A DNA stretch of 64,000 nucleotides from an uncultured Caulobacterales bacterium (GCA_937928165.1 CALFVT010000005.1:111372-175371), one strand, 5' to 3'; shown: positions 18,059 to 26,756, numbered from the stretch's first letter. Numbers and translations: made by a program. The notes: a model not told the origin generated them from the sequence alone.

Positions 18059-21019
18059 TCACCGAATACGTGAGCGGAAACTGACGGACCATGTTGATTG
18101 GCCTTGCATAACGCCTTTTGGGTTGAAACAGACAAAGGTTACGTCCGGATCATAATCTATGGTGGGTGTATATGTGCAATTTGCAAAATCAGCCGGTTTG
18201 ACGGCGGCATTTGAAAAACCGAGGTCATTTGCGGCGTCAAAGCTTAATCCGCCGCCTGTGTCTTGGAAGGTGACAGGTCCCGTTTCAGGGCCTGCGTCAT
18301 CAATGTCGCCGTTAAAGAAGATAATTTCACCGGGCAGGGCGTCAATAAGGGCGAGGCTGCCAGAATCGACATCGCCTGTTCCGGTGTTGTTGACGGTAAT
18401 GGTGTAGATCACATCATTGCCCGGAATAGCATAAAGACCAAGCCCGCTGGGGTCATAAATTGCGACTTGTTTAACGGCGTTAATACTCGGAAGTGCAGGG
18501 CCGCCGGATTGGCATTGGGTGTCATAAATCACGCCGTCAAAGCGCAGTCCGCCGCCGCCGCCATATTCGACTTGTAAAAACCGCAATCCGCCATTGGGCA
18601 CAATATAAGGATCATAACGGAAGCTGTTATTTGTCCACGGCCCGGCGGAATTACCAAGCGGAGTAAAACTATTTCCGTCAACAGAGGCCAAAATATTCCC
18701 AGTTGGATTACTGCCGAAATGATTAGCCAAAGAGACGTCAATGGTTGTGCCTTCTGGCACTAAGATATCATCGTCTCCGGTGAGGTCATAAATAAGAGAT
18801 TGAAAGAAGGTAACCCCTGTCTCATTTGAGCCGTTATCTTGCGAGCCTTCTGGCAAGGGTGCCCCCAGCGCACCGTCCGGATTATTCGGCGTCCCATTGA
18901 GAGAGGTCACACTCACAACATGAAAACGCCCCATAGACGGCGCCGAGCCTGCGGGGCAAATAGACGGTGGGTTCGGATTGGTCACGTTGATTGTCACGGT
19001 GGCGATATCGCAATTTAATGGCGCGCCTTGCTGGCAGAGCTCATAATCAAAATTATAGACACCTGTTGCCGTGCCTTGCAGAACGCTCACATCGCCTGTG
19101 AGAGGGTCAAAGGTGATTCCGGAGGGCAGGCTTGCGCCCGGGGCGAGGGCGAGGTCAAAGCTAGCGGGGGCGGCGCCGTCTATGGTGTCATTCCCCAAGA
19201 CATTTAAAACAAGACTATCACCGAGGCTGGCGTCGCTAACGCTGCCGTTATCATCCGCGGCGGCAATGATGGCGCTGGGCGGGGGTGTGCATAAGACGTC
19301 AAAAATAACGCCGTCAAACCGAATGCCGCCGGTTTGGTGATCAAGTTCCATAAAGCGCGCACCGCCGGCGGGAACTGTGTAATCAAAATATATAAATGTG
19401 TTATTCGTGCTGTTTAAATTCGCAAGCTGAGAGTCTGCAGACCCGGCAGCAGGAAAATTATTATTATCCAAAGATGCCGAGATTGCAATTTGTGCATTAC
19501 TCCCGAAGTGACTGGCGAGTGAGACTTCAATGACTGCGCCTTCCGGGACGATTATGCCGGGATCTCCTGTAAGGTCGTAAATAATGGACGGGAAAAAAGT
19601 TGTTCCTGAATTAGCCCCAGTGTCTTGTGAGCCTTCAGCTAAGGGCGCGCCTAGGGCGCGGTTAGGATTACTTGCCCCTGTAGCCGATGTGACGTGGAAT
19701 GTGCCAAATGTATTGGATGTACCTGCTGGGCAAAACGGCCCTGCATTTGGGTTGCTTACATCAATGGTGACGGTTGCGGTTTCGCAATTTGATGGGTCGC
19801 CCGCCTCGCAAAGATCATAGTCAAAGACGTAAATGCCGCTTGGCGCGTTTTGCACAACACCAACAGCGCCAGTGTTTGGATTAAAGCTCAGTTGAGGCGG
19901 GAGGGTGGAGCCTGTAGAAATAGATAGATCAAAGCTCGTAGGCGGGGCTGTGCCGTCAATAGAATCATTATCTAAGATATTCAAGACAGGGGTGAATCCA
20001 AGGGATGAATTAGCCACGGATCCGCTGTCATCACTGGCGGTAATGACGGCCGGCGGAAAATCGATGATAATGGTAGCCGTGGCCGTATCGCAATTATTTT
20101 GGCTCGATGTTTCGCAAACTGTGTAGTCAAAGCTATAAGTGCCCTGCGGCGTTCCGGCGGCGACGTCAACCTCGCCTGTATTGGGATTAAGGGTAATTCC
20201 GCTTGGCAGGCTTGACCCTGTTGCGACAAAATAAAGCTCTGTCCCCGGAAGAGGGTTACCGTTAAGTGTGTCATTATCACCCAAGATCAGAACGGCAGAT
20301 TGTAACGTATCTGTATTCGTTAATGTGATACTATCGTCATTGGCTTCCATGGTCACGGCGATACGAAAGATGATATCATCAATCGCCAGATCATTACCGC
20401 AGCCTCCAAGAGAGTTGTTAATAAGAACAACATCGACTGTGCTTGTCGACGCGGGGGTCGTGAAGGTGAGTTTATATTCTTCCCATATGGGGACGGGGTT
20501 AAAAGGAATATCTCCTGTATCGAAAGAGGCGAGAATAGCTCCGCTGCCATCTTCAATTTGTAATGTCACATTTGGTAGGACTAACCCGCCCTCATTCGCA
20601 GTACAAAAATCAAAGTCTGTTTGTGAATTGACGGTGACAAGATGTGCCAAAAAGTCAAAAGTCGTATTAGCAGTCAAGGGCACTTGGCGGCGGTAAAATT
20701 CACCGGATTGGTTCTCATCTGCATTGACAAGCATCATATAGCCTGTTCCAGTTGTATTATCACCAATACTTGACCAATTCGTAAAGCCTTGCCGGCTGTC
20801 AGTGGCGAGAACATATTCTCCGTCATCTAAAATATTTGGAAAATTTGCAGGCTGAGCAGGGGCATTATAAATATATGAGGTTTGCGTGCTTGGTAGCGGC
20901 GCGCCGGGATAAGTTCCCGTCCCGAAATCTTCAATATCGATAATCTGAGCTGATACTGTATTTGATAGCATTATAAAAACAGCCGCTACCATGAGTAGCA
21001 GACGATATTGATATGACAT
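18059..21019 (-). CDS. Large secreted protein with Ig-like repeats and a DUF11-type C-terminus
   Basis: This 986-residue protein begins with a signal peptide ending in SNTVSA. A jelly-roll-like domain (about 25-225) is followed by three Ig-like repeats of the cadherin/Ig superfamily, each starting [AS][NSA]DD and ending with a C-x(5-8)-C pair and TVTI. Two copies of an about 150-residue module sit between them. The last about 130 residues resemble DUF11 (NAVKQVAIYDPSG, NDVIYTITVNNTGTGDVDSG). The protein is rich in Asn, Gly and Thr and poor in Lys, as expected for a calcium-binding surface or adhesion protein. No sorting signal or autotransporter barrel is visible. A role in adhesion is inference. 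Confidence 0.75.
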   Translation of the reverse strand: MSYQYRLLLMVAAVFIMLSNTVSAQIIDIEDFGTGTYPGAPLPSTQTSYIYNAPAQPANFPNILDDGEYVLATDSRQGFTNWSSIGDNTTGTGYMMLVNADENQSGEFYRRQVPLTANTTFDFLAHLVTVNSQTDFDFCTANEGGLVLPNVTLQIEDGSGAILASFDTGDIPFNPVPIWEEYKLTFTTPASTSTVDVVLINNSLGGCGNDLAIDDIIFRIAVTMEANDDSITLTNTDTLQSAVLILGDNDTLNGNPLPGTELYFVATGSSLPSGITLNPNTGEVDVAAGTPQGTYSFDYTVCETSSQNNCDTATATIIIDFPPAVITASDDSGSVANSSLGFTPVLNILDNDSIDGTAPPTSFDLSISTGSTLPPQLSFNPNTGAVGVVQNAPSGIYVFDYDLCEAGDPSNCETATVTIDVSNPNAGPFCPAGTSNTFGTFHVTSATGASNPNRALGAPLAEGSQDTGANSGTTFFPSIIYDLTGDPGIIVPEGAVIEVSLASHFGSNAQIAISASLDNNNFPAAGSADSQLANLNSTNNTFIYFDYTVPAGGARFMELDHQTGGIRFDGVIFDVLCTPPPSAIIAAADDNGSVSDASLGDSLVLNVLGNDTIDGAAPASFDLALAPGASLPSGITFDPLTGDVSVLQGTATGVYNFDYELCQQGAPLNCDIATVTINVTNPNPPSICPAGSAPSMGRFHVVSVTSLNGTPNNPDGALGAPLPEGSQDNGSNETGVTFFQSLIYDLTGDDDILVPEGTTIDVSLANHFGSNPTGNILASVDGNSFTPLGNSAGPWTNNSFRYDPYIVPNGGLRFLQVEYGGGGGLRFDGVIYDTQCQSGGPALPSINAVKQVAIYDPSGLGLYAIPGNDVIYTITVNNTGTGDVDSGSLALIDALPGEIIFFNGDIDDAGPETGPVTFQDTGGGLSFDAANDLGFSNAAVKPADFANCTYTPTIDYDPDVTFVCFNPKGVMQGQSTWSVSFRSRIR
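18510..19732 (-). repeat. Duplicated module inside the Ig-like surface protein gene
   Basis: Two copies of an about 450-base unit lie near 18510-18960 and 19283-19732. Each encodes CPAG, a G-[RT]-FHV segment, ALGAPL.EGSQD, an IYDLTGD segment, VPEG, SL..HFGSN and RFDGVI.D, and ends in a cysteine. An Ig-like repeat lies between them. The pattern suggests duplication of a two-domain unit. Confidence 0.75.
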
Positions 21020-21155
21020 GTCCCACCCTAAGCCTTGCTTAAGTCACTATATCTATTGGATTTTAATTAAGATGAGATTACTATGTTTTTAGATTTACGG
21101 GTTTTATTTAATTTAAAGCCGGATAGTTTAGAATTGTAACGAAATTATTGGATTT

Positions 21156-22010
21156 ATGGTTAACACGACTTATGTTATCGATAGCTTCACCGACATTCCG
21201 TTTTCGGGCAATCCGGCGGGGGTGTATTTTTATGAGTCTTTGGGCGGGGCTTTGGGCTGTGAAGCGGGTAAAGATGCGCTTTCAGATGGGCTTATGCTCA
21301 ATATTGCCAAGGAGCTTGGTCTTTCGGAGACGGCCTTTATTTGGCGCACCGCAGAAGCGGCTTATTTCATTCGTTATTTCTCCCCAAAAATGGAAATTGA
21401 TCTTTGCGGCCATGCAACCTTGGCGGCGGCTCAGGCGGTGTTTCATGACAATGAACGTCTTGACCACGTTGAATTTGAGACAGGGGCAGGACTAAAGCTA
21501 TCTGCCCGACGAAATGGGGATGAAATTCTTATGCGCTTTCCGGCCTATGAGATGACGCCTGCAAAAATATCTGCGAAAGTGCTTGGAGCTTTACTCTCTG
21601 CTTTGGGGATTAAGGATTATACAGAATTGTCCTATCACCAAGAGATGAAGACTTTAGTGATAGAGATTAACTCGGCGAAGGTGCTTGCAAATCTTGCGCC
21701 TGATTTTGGGGCGTTGTTAAAATCCCATGACGGCCTGTACGGGGTGTCGGTCACCGCACGTTCACAACATGATAATTTTGACTTTGAAAGCCGTTATTTT
21801 TGGCCGTGGAGCGGGACAGATGAAGACCCGGTCACGGGGGCTATCCACTGCGCTCTTGCGCCTTACTGGTCGAAGCGCCTTGGGAAGACGCTCATGCGCG
21901 CTCGGCAATGTTCTGCGCGGGGCGGGGTAATGGGATTGGAGCTAATCGGCGGCGAGCTTATCATCCGTGCACAGGCAAAGATAATATTTAAAGGCGAGCT
22001 CTTTATTTAA
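21156..22010 (+). CDS. PhzF family isomerase/epimerase-like protein
   Basis: This protein has the PhzF fold. The N-terminal FSGNPAGV, the catalytic glutamate in GLSETAF and the segment DLCGHATLAAA are all present, and 284 residues is typical. PhzF isomerises an intermediate in phenazine synthesis, but most homologues outside phenazine clusters have unknown substrates, and no other phenazine gene is here. It converges on oxyR and the two genes overlap by eight bases. Confidence 0.85.
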   Translation: MVNTTYVIDSFTDIPFSGNPAGVYFYESLGGALGCEAGKDALSDGLMLNIAKELGLSETAFIWRTAEAAYFIRYFSPKMEIDLCGHATLAAAQAVFHDNERLDHVEFETGAGLKLSARRNGDEILMRFPAYEMTPAKISAKVLGALLSALGIKDYTELSYHQEMKTLVIEINSAKVLANLAPDFGALLKSHDGLYGVSVTARSQHDNFDFESRYFWPWSGTDEDPVTGAIHCALAPYWSKRLGKTLMRARQCSARGGVMGLELIGGELIIRAQAKIIFKGELFI

Positions 22011-22920
22011 TACGGTATAGCGGACTTACATTTTCGGGTAGGTGGGCAGCGATATGCCCTGCGAGAGCCTCTGTAAGATCTTTGCGCGGTAAAGACCGGC
22101 GAAACGTTAAGCTAACGGTGCGAAAAGCGGTGACGTCGTTAATTTTACTGACTGATAGGCCCATATTTTTAAAATTAATATGCTCCACCGCAAGAGCAGG
22201 TACAAGGGTCATCGCCTGTATGGCCGCAGTGAGTTTAATCAAGGTATCAAGGCTAGCGGCTTTTAGGCCGTGCTGCGGCGGGTTATTGGCGGCGCTGCAC
22301 AAATCAAGCACTTGATCACGCAGACAATGACCTTCATTAAGCAGCATGAGCGCATCGACATCAATATCTTTTAAGGTTAGTTTTTTAAGCTTTCCAATGG
22401 GTGCCTCTTCTGGGAAGGCTAGCCAGAAAGGCTCATTGAAAACCGGAATCTGTGTGAGTGCATCATGCTCCGGCGGGGTGGCCAATAAGGCCAGATCAAG
22501 CTGTCCGGATAAGAGGCGCTCCGTTAAGCGGTCTGTCTGGTCTTCTTCAAATTGCGGGGTAAGGCGCGGAAAGGCGGCTTTCATTTTCGGGACAAATAGC
22601 GGAATAATATTCGGCGCAAGGGTCGGGATAATGCCAAGGCTCATTTTACCAGAAAAAGGGTCTTTGCGGGCTTCGGCAAGTGTTTTTATCTGCGCAGCAT
22701 TTTCACGAATGTTGCGGGCAATCTCAATAATATCTTTACCGGCATCGGTCAATCTTGCGCCGCTTCGTGCCCGCTCAAATAGAGCGACGCCGAGATAGTC
22801 TTCAAGTTTTTTAATTTGCCCTGAAAGCGTGGGCTGACTGACATGACAGAGATCGGCGGCGCGGCCAAAATGTCCCGTATCGGCAACGGCGCATATATAA
22901 TCAAGATCGCGCAAGTTCAT
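22003..22920 (-). CDS. oxyR: OxyR-like hydrogen peroxide-sensing LysR regulator
   Basis: This LysR-type regulator has an N-terminal winged helix (HFGRAADLCHVSQPTLSGQIKKLE). The sensor region LNEGHCLRDQVLDLC carries both cysteines in the spacing of the OxyR redox pair (Cys199 and Cys208 in E. coli). OxyR forms a disulfide with peroxide and activates antioxidant genes. No catalase or peroxiredoxin gene is adjacent, so its targets lie elsewhere. The 336-base gap upstream carries two partial OxyR-like boxes and a candidate divergent small RNA. Confidence 0.88.
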   Translation of the reverse strand: MNLRDLDYICAVADTGHFGRAADLCHVSQPTLSGQIKKLEDYLGVALFERARSGARLTDAGKDIIEIARNIRENAAQIKTLAEARKDPFSGKMSLGIIPTLAPNIIPLFVPKMKAAFPRLTPQFEEDQTDRLTERLLSGQLDLALLATPPEHDALTQIPVFNEPFWLAFPEEAPIGKLKKLTLKDIDVDALMLLNEGHCLRDQVLDLCSAANNPPQHGLKAASLDTLIKLTAAIQAMTLVPALAVEHINFKNMGLSVSKINDVTAFRTVSLTFRRSLPRKDLTEALAGHIAAHLPENVSPLYRIK

Positions 22921-22936
22921 GAAGACCCTTAAATCT

Positions 22937-23002
22937 ATAGATATTAAGCTTACACTATCGATATTTATTATTGGATCAGTAAAATCAATAGGTTTTACAA
23001 AT
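22937..23002. promoter_or_regulatory. Partial OxyR-type boxes upstream of oxyR
   Basis: Against the E. coli OxyR half-site ATAGnTnnnAnCTAT, 22988-23002 matches 8 of 10 fixed positions and 22937-22951 matches 7 of 10. They do not have the usual 22-base register. They could serve autoregulation of oxyR and the divergent transcript. This is a visual match only. Confidence 0.35.
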
Positions 23003-23031
23003 ATAAATTTTTTATCTTAAATTTGAACCTT

Positions 23032-23060
23032 TTGGCAGTTTCATACGTCTAAACTTTATA
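23032..23060 (+). promoter_or_regulatory. Predicted promoter pointing away from oxyR
   Basis: TTGGCA and TTTATA are separated by 17 bases, a close fit to a housekeeping promoter. The predicted transcription start is near 23067, shortly before the tandem hairpins. Confidence 0.5.
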
Positions 23061-23066
23061 AGCGTT

Positions 23067-23194
23067 ATTTTTTGACCTTATACGAGGTAATATTGTCTGC
23101 GTTTCGCCCCTCTTTTTCGCAGATGATATGCGGCAGCCGGAATTTCACCCCTTTTCCGGCTGCCAATTATTACTTTATTGTAATGATGGCTTTT
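23067..23194 (+). ncRNA. Candidate small RNA or structured leader with tandem C-rich-loop hairpins
   Basis: After the predicted promoter come two hairpins. TCTGCG at 23096-23101 pairs with CGCAGA at 23118-23123. GGCAGCCGGAA at 23132-23142 pairs perfectly with TTCCGGCTGCC at 23154-23164. Their loops share the pattern TTTC[GA]CCCCT. A third inverted repeat, 23162-23190, has one bulge and ends in TTTT at 23191-23194, like a terminator; it competes with the second hairpin for three bases. The unit is about 128 bases and lies divergent to oxyR, as oxyS does in E. coli. It could instead be a regulated leader of the gene at 23257. The rest of the 22921-23256 gap is AT-rich with no gene seen. Confidence 0.45.
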
Positions 23195-23256
23195 ACAATC
23201 TCGACAATGACTGTTTCGGACGTTAGGTCGAGCCCTTTGTTAAACTAGGGTATTGC

Positions 23257-23604
23257 ATGTCTGCTGTGCAGTTAGATATTGCCAAAATAGTAAAGCGGGC
23301 TTTGACGCTCTGTTTTGCTATGCGCCAATTACGGTTTGTTATCGTGGCTTTGTTTATTCTGGTTCAAAGTTTTACGATCGCTCACGCAGCGCAGAATAAT
23401 AATGCTCCCCATGAACATAATGGTATTTCATGTGAAATCGCCCTGATCGCGCCGGACGCGGATGTTACAGAACCGCCTATAGCTGTTTTTACGTGCCCAG
23501 AGCCTGTTTATCAGCCGGTTAGTCTGCCCCCTTTTGTTTCGCAAGTTTTTATAACGCATTATTGCCGTGCGCCCCCGGGGCGTGGTCCACCTCATCTTTC
23601 ATAA
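23257..23604 (+). CDS. Small secreted protein preceding a TonB receptor
   Basis: I do not recognise this 115-residue protein with confidence. A hydrophobic segment (FVIVALFILVQSFTIAHA) forms a signal peptide or anchor near residues 27-45. The mature part has a possible metal-binding stretch APHEHNGISC, and the end YCRAPPGRGPP recalls DUF2946-like proteins found beside metal-related receptors. AGGG lies six bases before ATG 23257; ATG 23320 would give a shorter signal peptide but lacks a ribosome site. It lies 83 bases upstream of the receptor gene in the same direction, so a shared transcript is likely. Confidence 0.6.
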   Translation: MSAVQLDIAKIVKRALTLCFAMRQLRFVIVALFILVQSFTIAHAAQNNNAPHEHNGISCEIALIAPDADVTEPPIAVFTCPEPVYQPVSLPPFVSQVFITHYCRAPPGRGPPHLS

Positions 23605-23687
23605 CCAACTGCCTCTACTTGAGGTCATTGTATAATTAACACCGGCTTACCGGTGAATAAATCTATTTGGTTATCTAGGATATTAAG

Positions 23688-25799
23688 ATGTCTATTCAAA
23701 AAAACACGACTCACATGCCGGTTTACCGCGGCTTAAAAACGGTTGCGGCTATAAGTACAGCGGCTTTATTTTATAGTTTAACGGCTACGGCGCAAAGCGA
23801 GAGCGGCGGGCAAGACGGCGTTGTCGATGATGAAATCATTGTGACAGGCAGCCCTATATTACGCTCTCTTGATGATGCGATTACGGGGCAATCTGTTCTA
23901 ACGGGCGAGGAGCTACAAGACCGAATTGCAGCCACTTTGGGGGAGACCTTAAAGTCCGAGCCTGGTATATCTTCAACATTTTTTGGCGCAGGAGCCTCTC
24001 GCCCGATTGTCCGCGGGCAGGGCGGTGACCGTGTTAGAGTTTTAACTAATGGTGTTGGCTCTATTGATGCATCATCCGCGTCTCCAGACCATGCTGTGGC
24101 CGCAGAACCGGCGCAGGCTGAGCGGATTGAAGTGCTACGCGGGGCGTCAATTTTACGCTATGGCTCATCGGGCGCCGGCGGTATTGTTAATGTTATTGAC
24201 GGGCGCATTCCCGATAGTGTGCCAGAAGACGGCCTTGACGGTGCAGTTCGGTTCGGTGCCTCAACGGTGAATACAGGCTATGAAGCGGCGGGCTCGCTTG
24301 ATTGGGCGCTGACCGATAATATTGTTATTCATCTTGATACAAGCCAGCGTGAGGGCAGTGATTTTCGTATTGGGAGCAATCCTGAAAGCGATATCTTGCG
24401 CGAAAGTGAAGGCGAAGATAGCAGTGAAGGGGATAACGGTTCTCAACGGCTAGATAATTCTTTTGCCCGCAGCGATTCTTATACGGCAGGTTTGTCGTTC
24501 ATTGGCTCGCGCGGTTATTTCGGCGCGGCTGTCCATAGTTTTAACTCCACCTACGGCATTCCCGGCCCCGGCGAAGGGGAAGAAGAAGGCGAAGAGGGTG
24601 AAGACGGCGGCGAGGAAGAGGGCGAAGAAGAAGGCGGCGTGTTTATCGATCTAGACCAGATCAGAGTCGATATTAACGGCGCAATCGATCTTGACGGCGT
24701 GATTGAGCGCCTGCAAGTTTTTGGCGGTTATGCTGATTATGAACATATTGAATTTGAAGGCCCCGGTGAGCCCGGCACGATATTTGGTAATGAAGGCGGA
24801 GAAATTCGGATCGAGGCCATTCAACGCGAGATTGGCGGCTGGCAAGCGGCTTATGGCGGGCAATTTCGCCGCCGCGATTTCTCTGCGATTGGGGAGGAAG
24901 CCTTTGTACCGCCGACTATCACAGAGCAATATGGCCTTTATAGCTTCCAGCAATACGACTTTGGCGGCGCCCATATCGAAGGCGCAGCCCGTTATGAGCG
25001 CACAGACCATGATAATTCTGTCACAGGAGAGTCGCGCAGTTTTGACCTTATAAGCTTGTCTGCGGGCGGGGATTACCATATTTCCGAAGCCGTGCGCTTT
25101 GGCGGGACGATTTTCCGCACAGAGCGAGCGCCAACGACGGAAGAACTATTTTCAAATGGCCCGCATTTGGCAACCCGTCAATTTGAGCTTGGGGATATTA
25201 ACCTCGATAAAGAAGTGGCGAGCGGTATTGAGGGCGCTTTGCGCGTGAAATACGGCGAGGCGCGCCTTACGGTGAATGCGTATTACACGGATTATGAGGA
25301 TTATATCTTTGAAATTGAGACCGGCGGCACAGAAGATGGCCTTCCTGAGTTTCAATTTGTCGGTGATGATGCGGAATTTACCGGATTTGAAGTCGAGGCC
25401 CGCACACCCATTGGACAATTTGGGGGCGCCACATTTAATTGGGACGGCCTTGTTGAATTTGTTCGCGCTAAGACTGATAGCGGAAATTTACCGCGTATTC
25501 CGCCGCTGTCTATCTTGACCGGCATTGATGCGAATTTTAAACATGTCAGCCTTCGGGCTGAACTTGATTATGCAGCAGAGCAAAACCGCATTACGGAGTT
25601 TGAACTTCCGACGGATGATTATGCCTTGGTAAATCTTTTTGCCACATGGGATTTACCTGTGCCGGACCAAGACTTGAAATTCTCTGTATCGGTTCTGAAT
25701 TTGTTTAATACAGAGGCCCGTCAGCATACGTCGTTCTTGAAAGACTTTGTCCCGCTACCGGGGCGTAATATACGCTTTAATATTCGGTCGAGCTTTTAA
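23688..25799 (+). CDS. ZnuD-like TonB-dependent outer-membrane receptor
   Basis: This is a 703-residue TonB-dependent receptor with a signal peptide (to about residue 36), a TonB-box-like segment DEIIVTGSP, a plug (VRGQGGDRVRVLTNG, RIEVLRGASILRYGSSGAGGIVNVIDGRIP) and a beta barrel ending in F. The plug is close to ZnuD zinc receptors. Where ZnuD carries a histidine-rich loop after GIPG/GLPG, this protein has a run of Glu and Gly (residues 296-317, 14 of 22 acidic), followed by the FIDLDQIRVD strand. A second acidic patch lies near residues 230-250. It probably imports a metal or metal complex; which metal is uncertain. Confidence 0.85.
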   Translation: MSIQKNTTHMPVYRGLKTVAAISTAALFYSLTATAQSESGGQDGVVDDEIIVTGSPILRSLDDAITGQSVLTGEELQDRIAATLGETLKSEPGISSTFFGAGASRPIVRGQGGDRVRVLTNGVGSIDASSASPDHAVAAEPAQAERIEVLRGASILRYGSSGAGGIVNVIDGRIPDSVPEDGLDGAVRFGASTVNTGYEAAGSLDWALTDNIVIHLDTSQREGSDFRIGSNPESDILRESEGEDSSEGDNGSQRLDNSFARSDSYTAGLSFIGSRGYFGAAVHSFNSTYGIPGPGEGEEEGEEGEDGGEEEGEEEGGVFIDLDQIRVDINGAIDLDGVIERLQVFGGYADYEHIEFEGPGEPGTIFGNEGGEIRIEAIQREIGGWQAAYGGQFRRRDFSAIGEEAFVPPTITEQYGLYSFQQYDFGGAHIEGAARYERTDHDNSVTGESRSFDLISLSAGGDYHISEAVRFGGTIFRTERAPTTEELFSNGPHLATRQFELGDINLDKEVASGIEGALRVKYGEARLTVNAYYTDYEDYIFEIETGGTEDGLPEFQFVGDDAEFTGFEVEARTPIGQFGGATFNWDGLVEFVRAKTDSGNLPRIPPLSILTGIDANFKHVSLRAELDYAAEQNRITEFELPTDDYALVNLFATWDLPVPDQDLKFSVSVLNLFNTEARQHTSFLKDFVPLPGRNIRFNIRSSF

Positions 25800-25920
25800 C
25801 GCCTGCCGAAATATATAAGAAAGACATAGGAGAGTCGTGATTTTTTAAAATCTTTTAATTTTATTAACCATAACCCGTCAAATTAATAATAAATGGGCAA
25901 GGGCGAAATAGGATAGGATT

Positions 25921-26547
25921 ATGATGTCACGACTCTTAGGAATTACAAAACGCACATTGTGTCTTGGCGCTGCGGTGGTTTTAACGGCTTGCGCGTCTTC
26001 GCCAAAATCGGCCAAAAATAATAATGTGCAAAGCGCTCAAGCAGCTAGTCAAACGCAGGGCCAAAATACATTTTCACAAAATGAGTTAACCACAGCGATT
26101 TCAACCCATCTCGGTGTGACCTCTGAATCAGCGGCGTCAGCCATTGAGCGCTTATTTAAAGACAGAGGCCGCCCGGTTGGCTATATTACCGGTGAAGAAG
26201 GCGGCGGCGCGTTTACATTTGGTGCGCGCTACGGCAAGGGCACATTATGGATGAAGAACGGCGAAACGGAACGAATTTTTTGGCAAGGGCCGACAGTTGG
26301 CTTTGACATTGGCGCAGAGGCCTCAAAGGTCTTTACGCTTGTTTATAATTTAAATGATGCGGAATCGATCTATCAGCGGTTCCCCGGTGTTGACGGCAGT
26401 GCCTTCCTTGTGGCGGGTATGGCAGTGAATTATCAGCGGGCGAACGGCGTTGTCTTAGCGCCTGTACGCTCCGGCGTTGGGGTTAGGCTAGGGGCGAATA
26501 TTGGCTATACGAGTTATACGCGGCGCCGCTCGATTATACCGCTTTAA
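25921..26547 (+). CDS. EipA-like DUF1134 envelope protein
   Basis: This 208-residue protein matches DUF1134, whose Brucella member EipA is a periplasmic protein needed for envelope integrity. A signal peptide ends in VLTAC, which could make it a lipoprotein. The conserved core follows: GGGAFTFGARYGKGTLWMK, WQGPTVGFDIGAEASKVF, YQRFPGVDGSAFLV, VNYQR and LAPVRSGVGVRLGANIGY. GGATAGG precedes the ATG. It ends at a shared terminator with the convergent hsp20 transcript. Confidence 0.85.
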   Translation: MMSRLLGITKRTLCLGAAVVLTACASSPKSAKNNNVQSAQAASQTQGQNTFSQNELTTAISTHLGVTSESAASAIERLFKDRGRPVGYITGEEGGGAFTFGARYGKGTLWMKNGETERIFWQGPTVGFDIGAEASKVFTLVYNLNDAESIYQRFPGVDGSAFLVAGMAVNYQRANGVVLAPVRSGVGVRLGANIGYTSYTRRRSIIPL

Positions 26548-26575
26548 CCGGGCCCTTGTCAGGCCTTGGTGAAGA

Positions 26576-26605
26576 TAAAAAACCGCCCTTTAGAGGCGGT
26601 TTTTT
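26576..26605. terminator. Bidirectional intrinsic terminator between the eipA-like gene and hsp20
   Basis: AACCGCC at 26581-26587 and GGCGGTT at 26595-26601 form a seven-base stem. A T run follows on the plus strand, and an A run precedes it, which is a T run on the minus strand. It can stop both convergent transcripts. Confidence 0.88.
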
Positions 26606-26756
26606 AATGTCAGTTACATAAGTTAAGCCTTTTGGGGGCTTGGACTGGGCTGGTTAGACCCGGATAGGAGTTTGCGGCGCTGCTGACTGGGAGGGGAAGT
26701 TGGCAGCGCCGCATTAATAGCGTATGTTTAGGGGGAGGAACAATACGCTATAGTAC
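26606..26756 (-). ncRNA. Candidate hsp20 3' UTR small RNA with CCTCCC-loop hairpins
   Basis: Reading the minus strand from the hsp20 stop, ATAGCGTAT (26751-26743) pairs perfectly with ATACGCTAT (26725-26717) around a 17-base loop containing CCTCCCCC. Next, TGCGGCGCTGC (26713-26703) pairs perfectly with GCAGCGCCGCA (26683-26673) around a loop containing CCCCTCCC. A smaller AAGCC/GGCTT hairpin (26641-26625) follows, then the terminator at 26576-26605. Two tandem hairpins with exposed anti-Shine-Dalgarno-like loops recall the CCUCCUCCC-loop RNAs of Rhizobiales and Rhodobacterales, some of which are processed from the 3' end of stress mRNAs. Function is inference. Confidence 0.5.

Noticed and set aside
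18059..21019. Frameshifted or chimeric gene
   Set aside because: The frame is continuous from the signal peptide to the DUF11-like end, and domain boundaries follow one another sensibly.
22003..22010. Eight-base overlap of phzF-like gene and oxyR as an error
   Set aside because: Both C-termini look complete, and convergent overlaps of this size are common.
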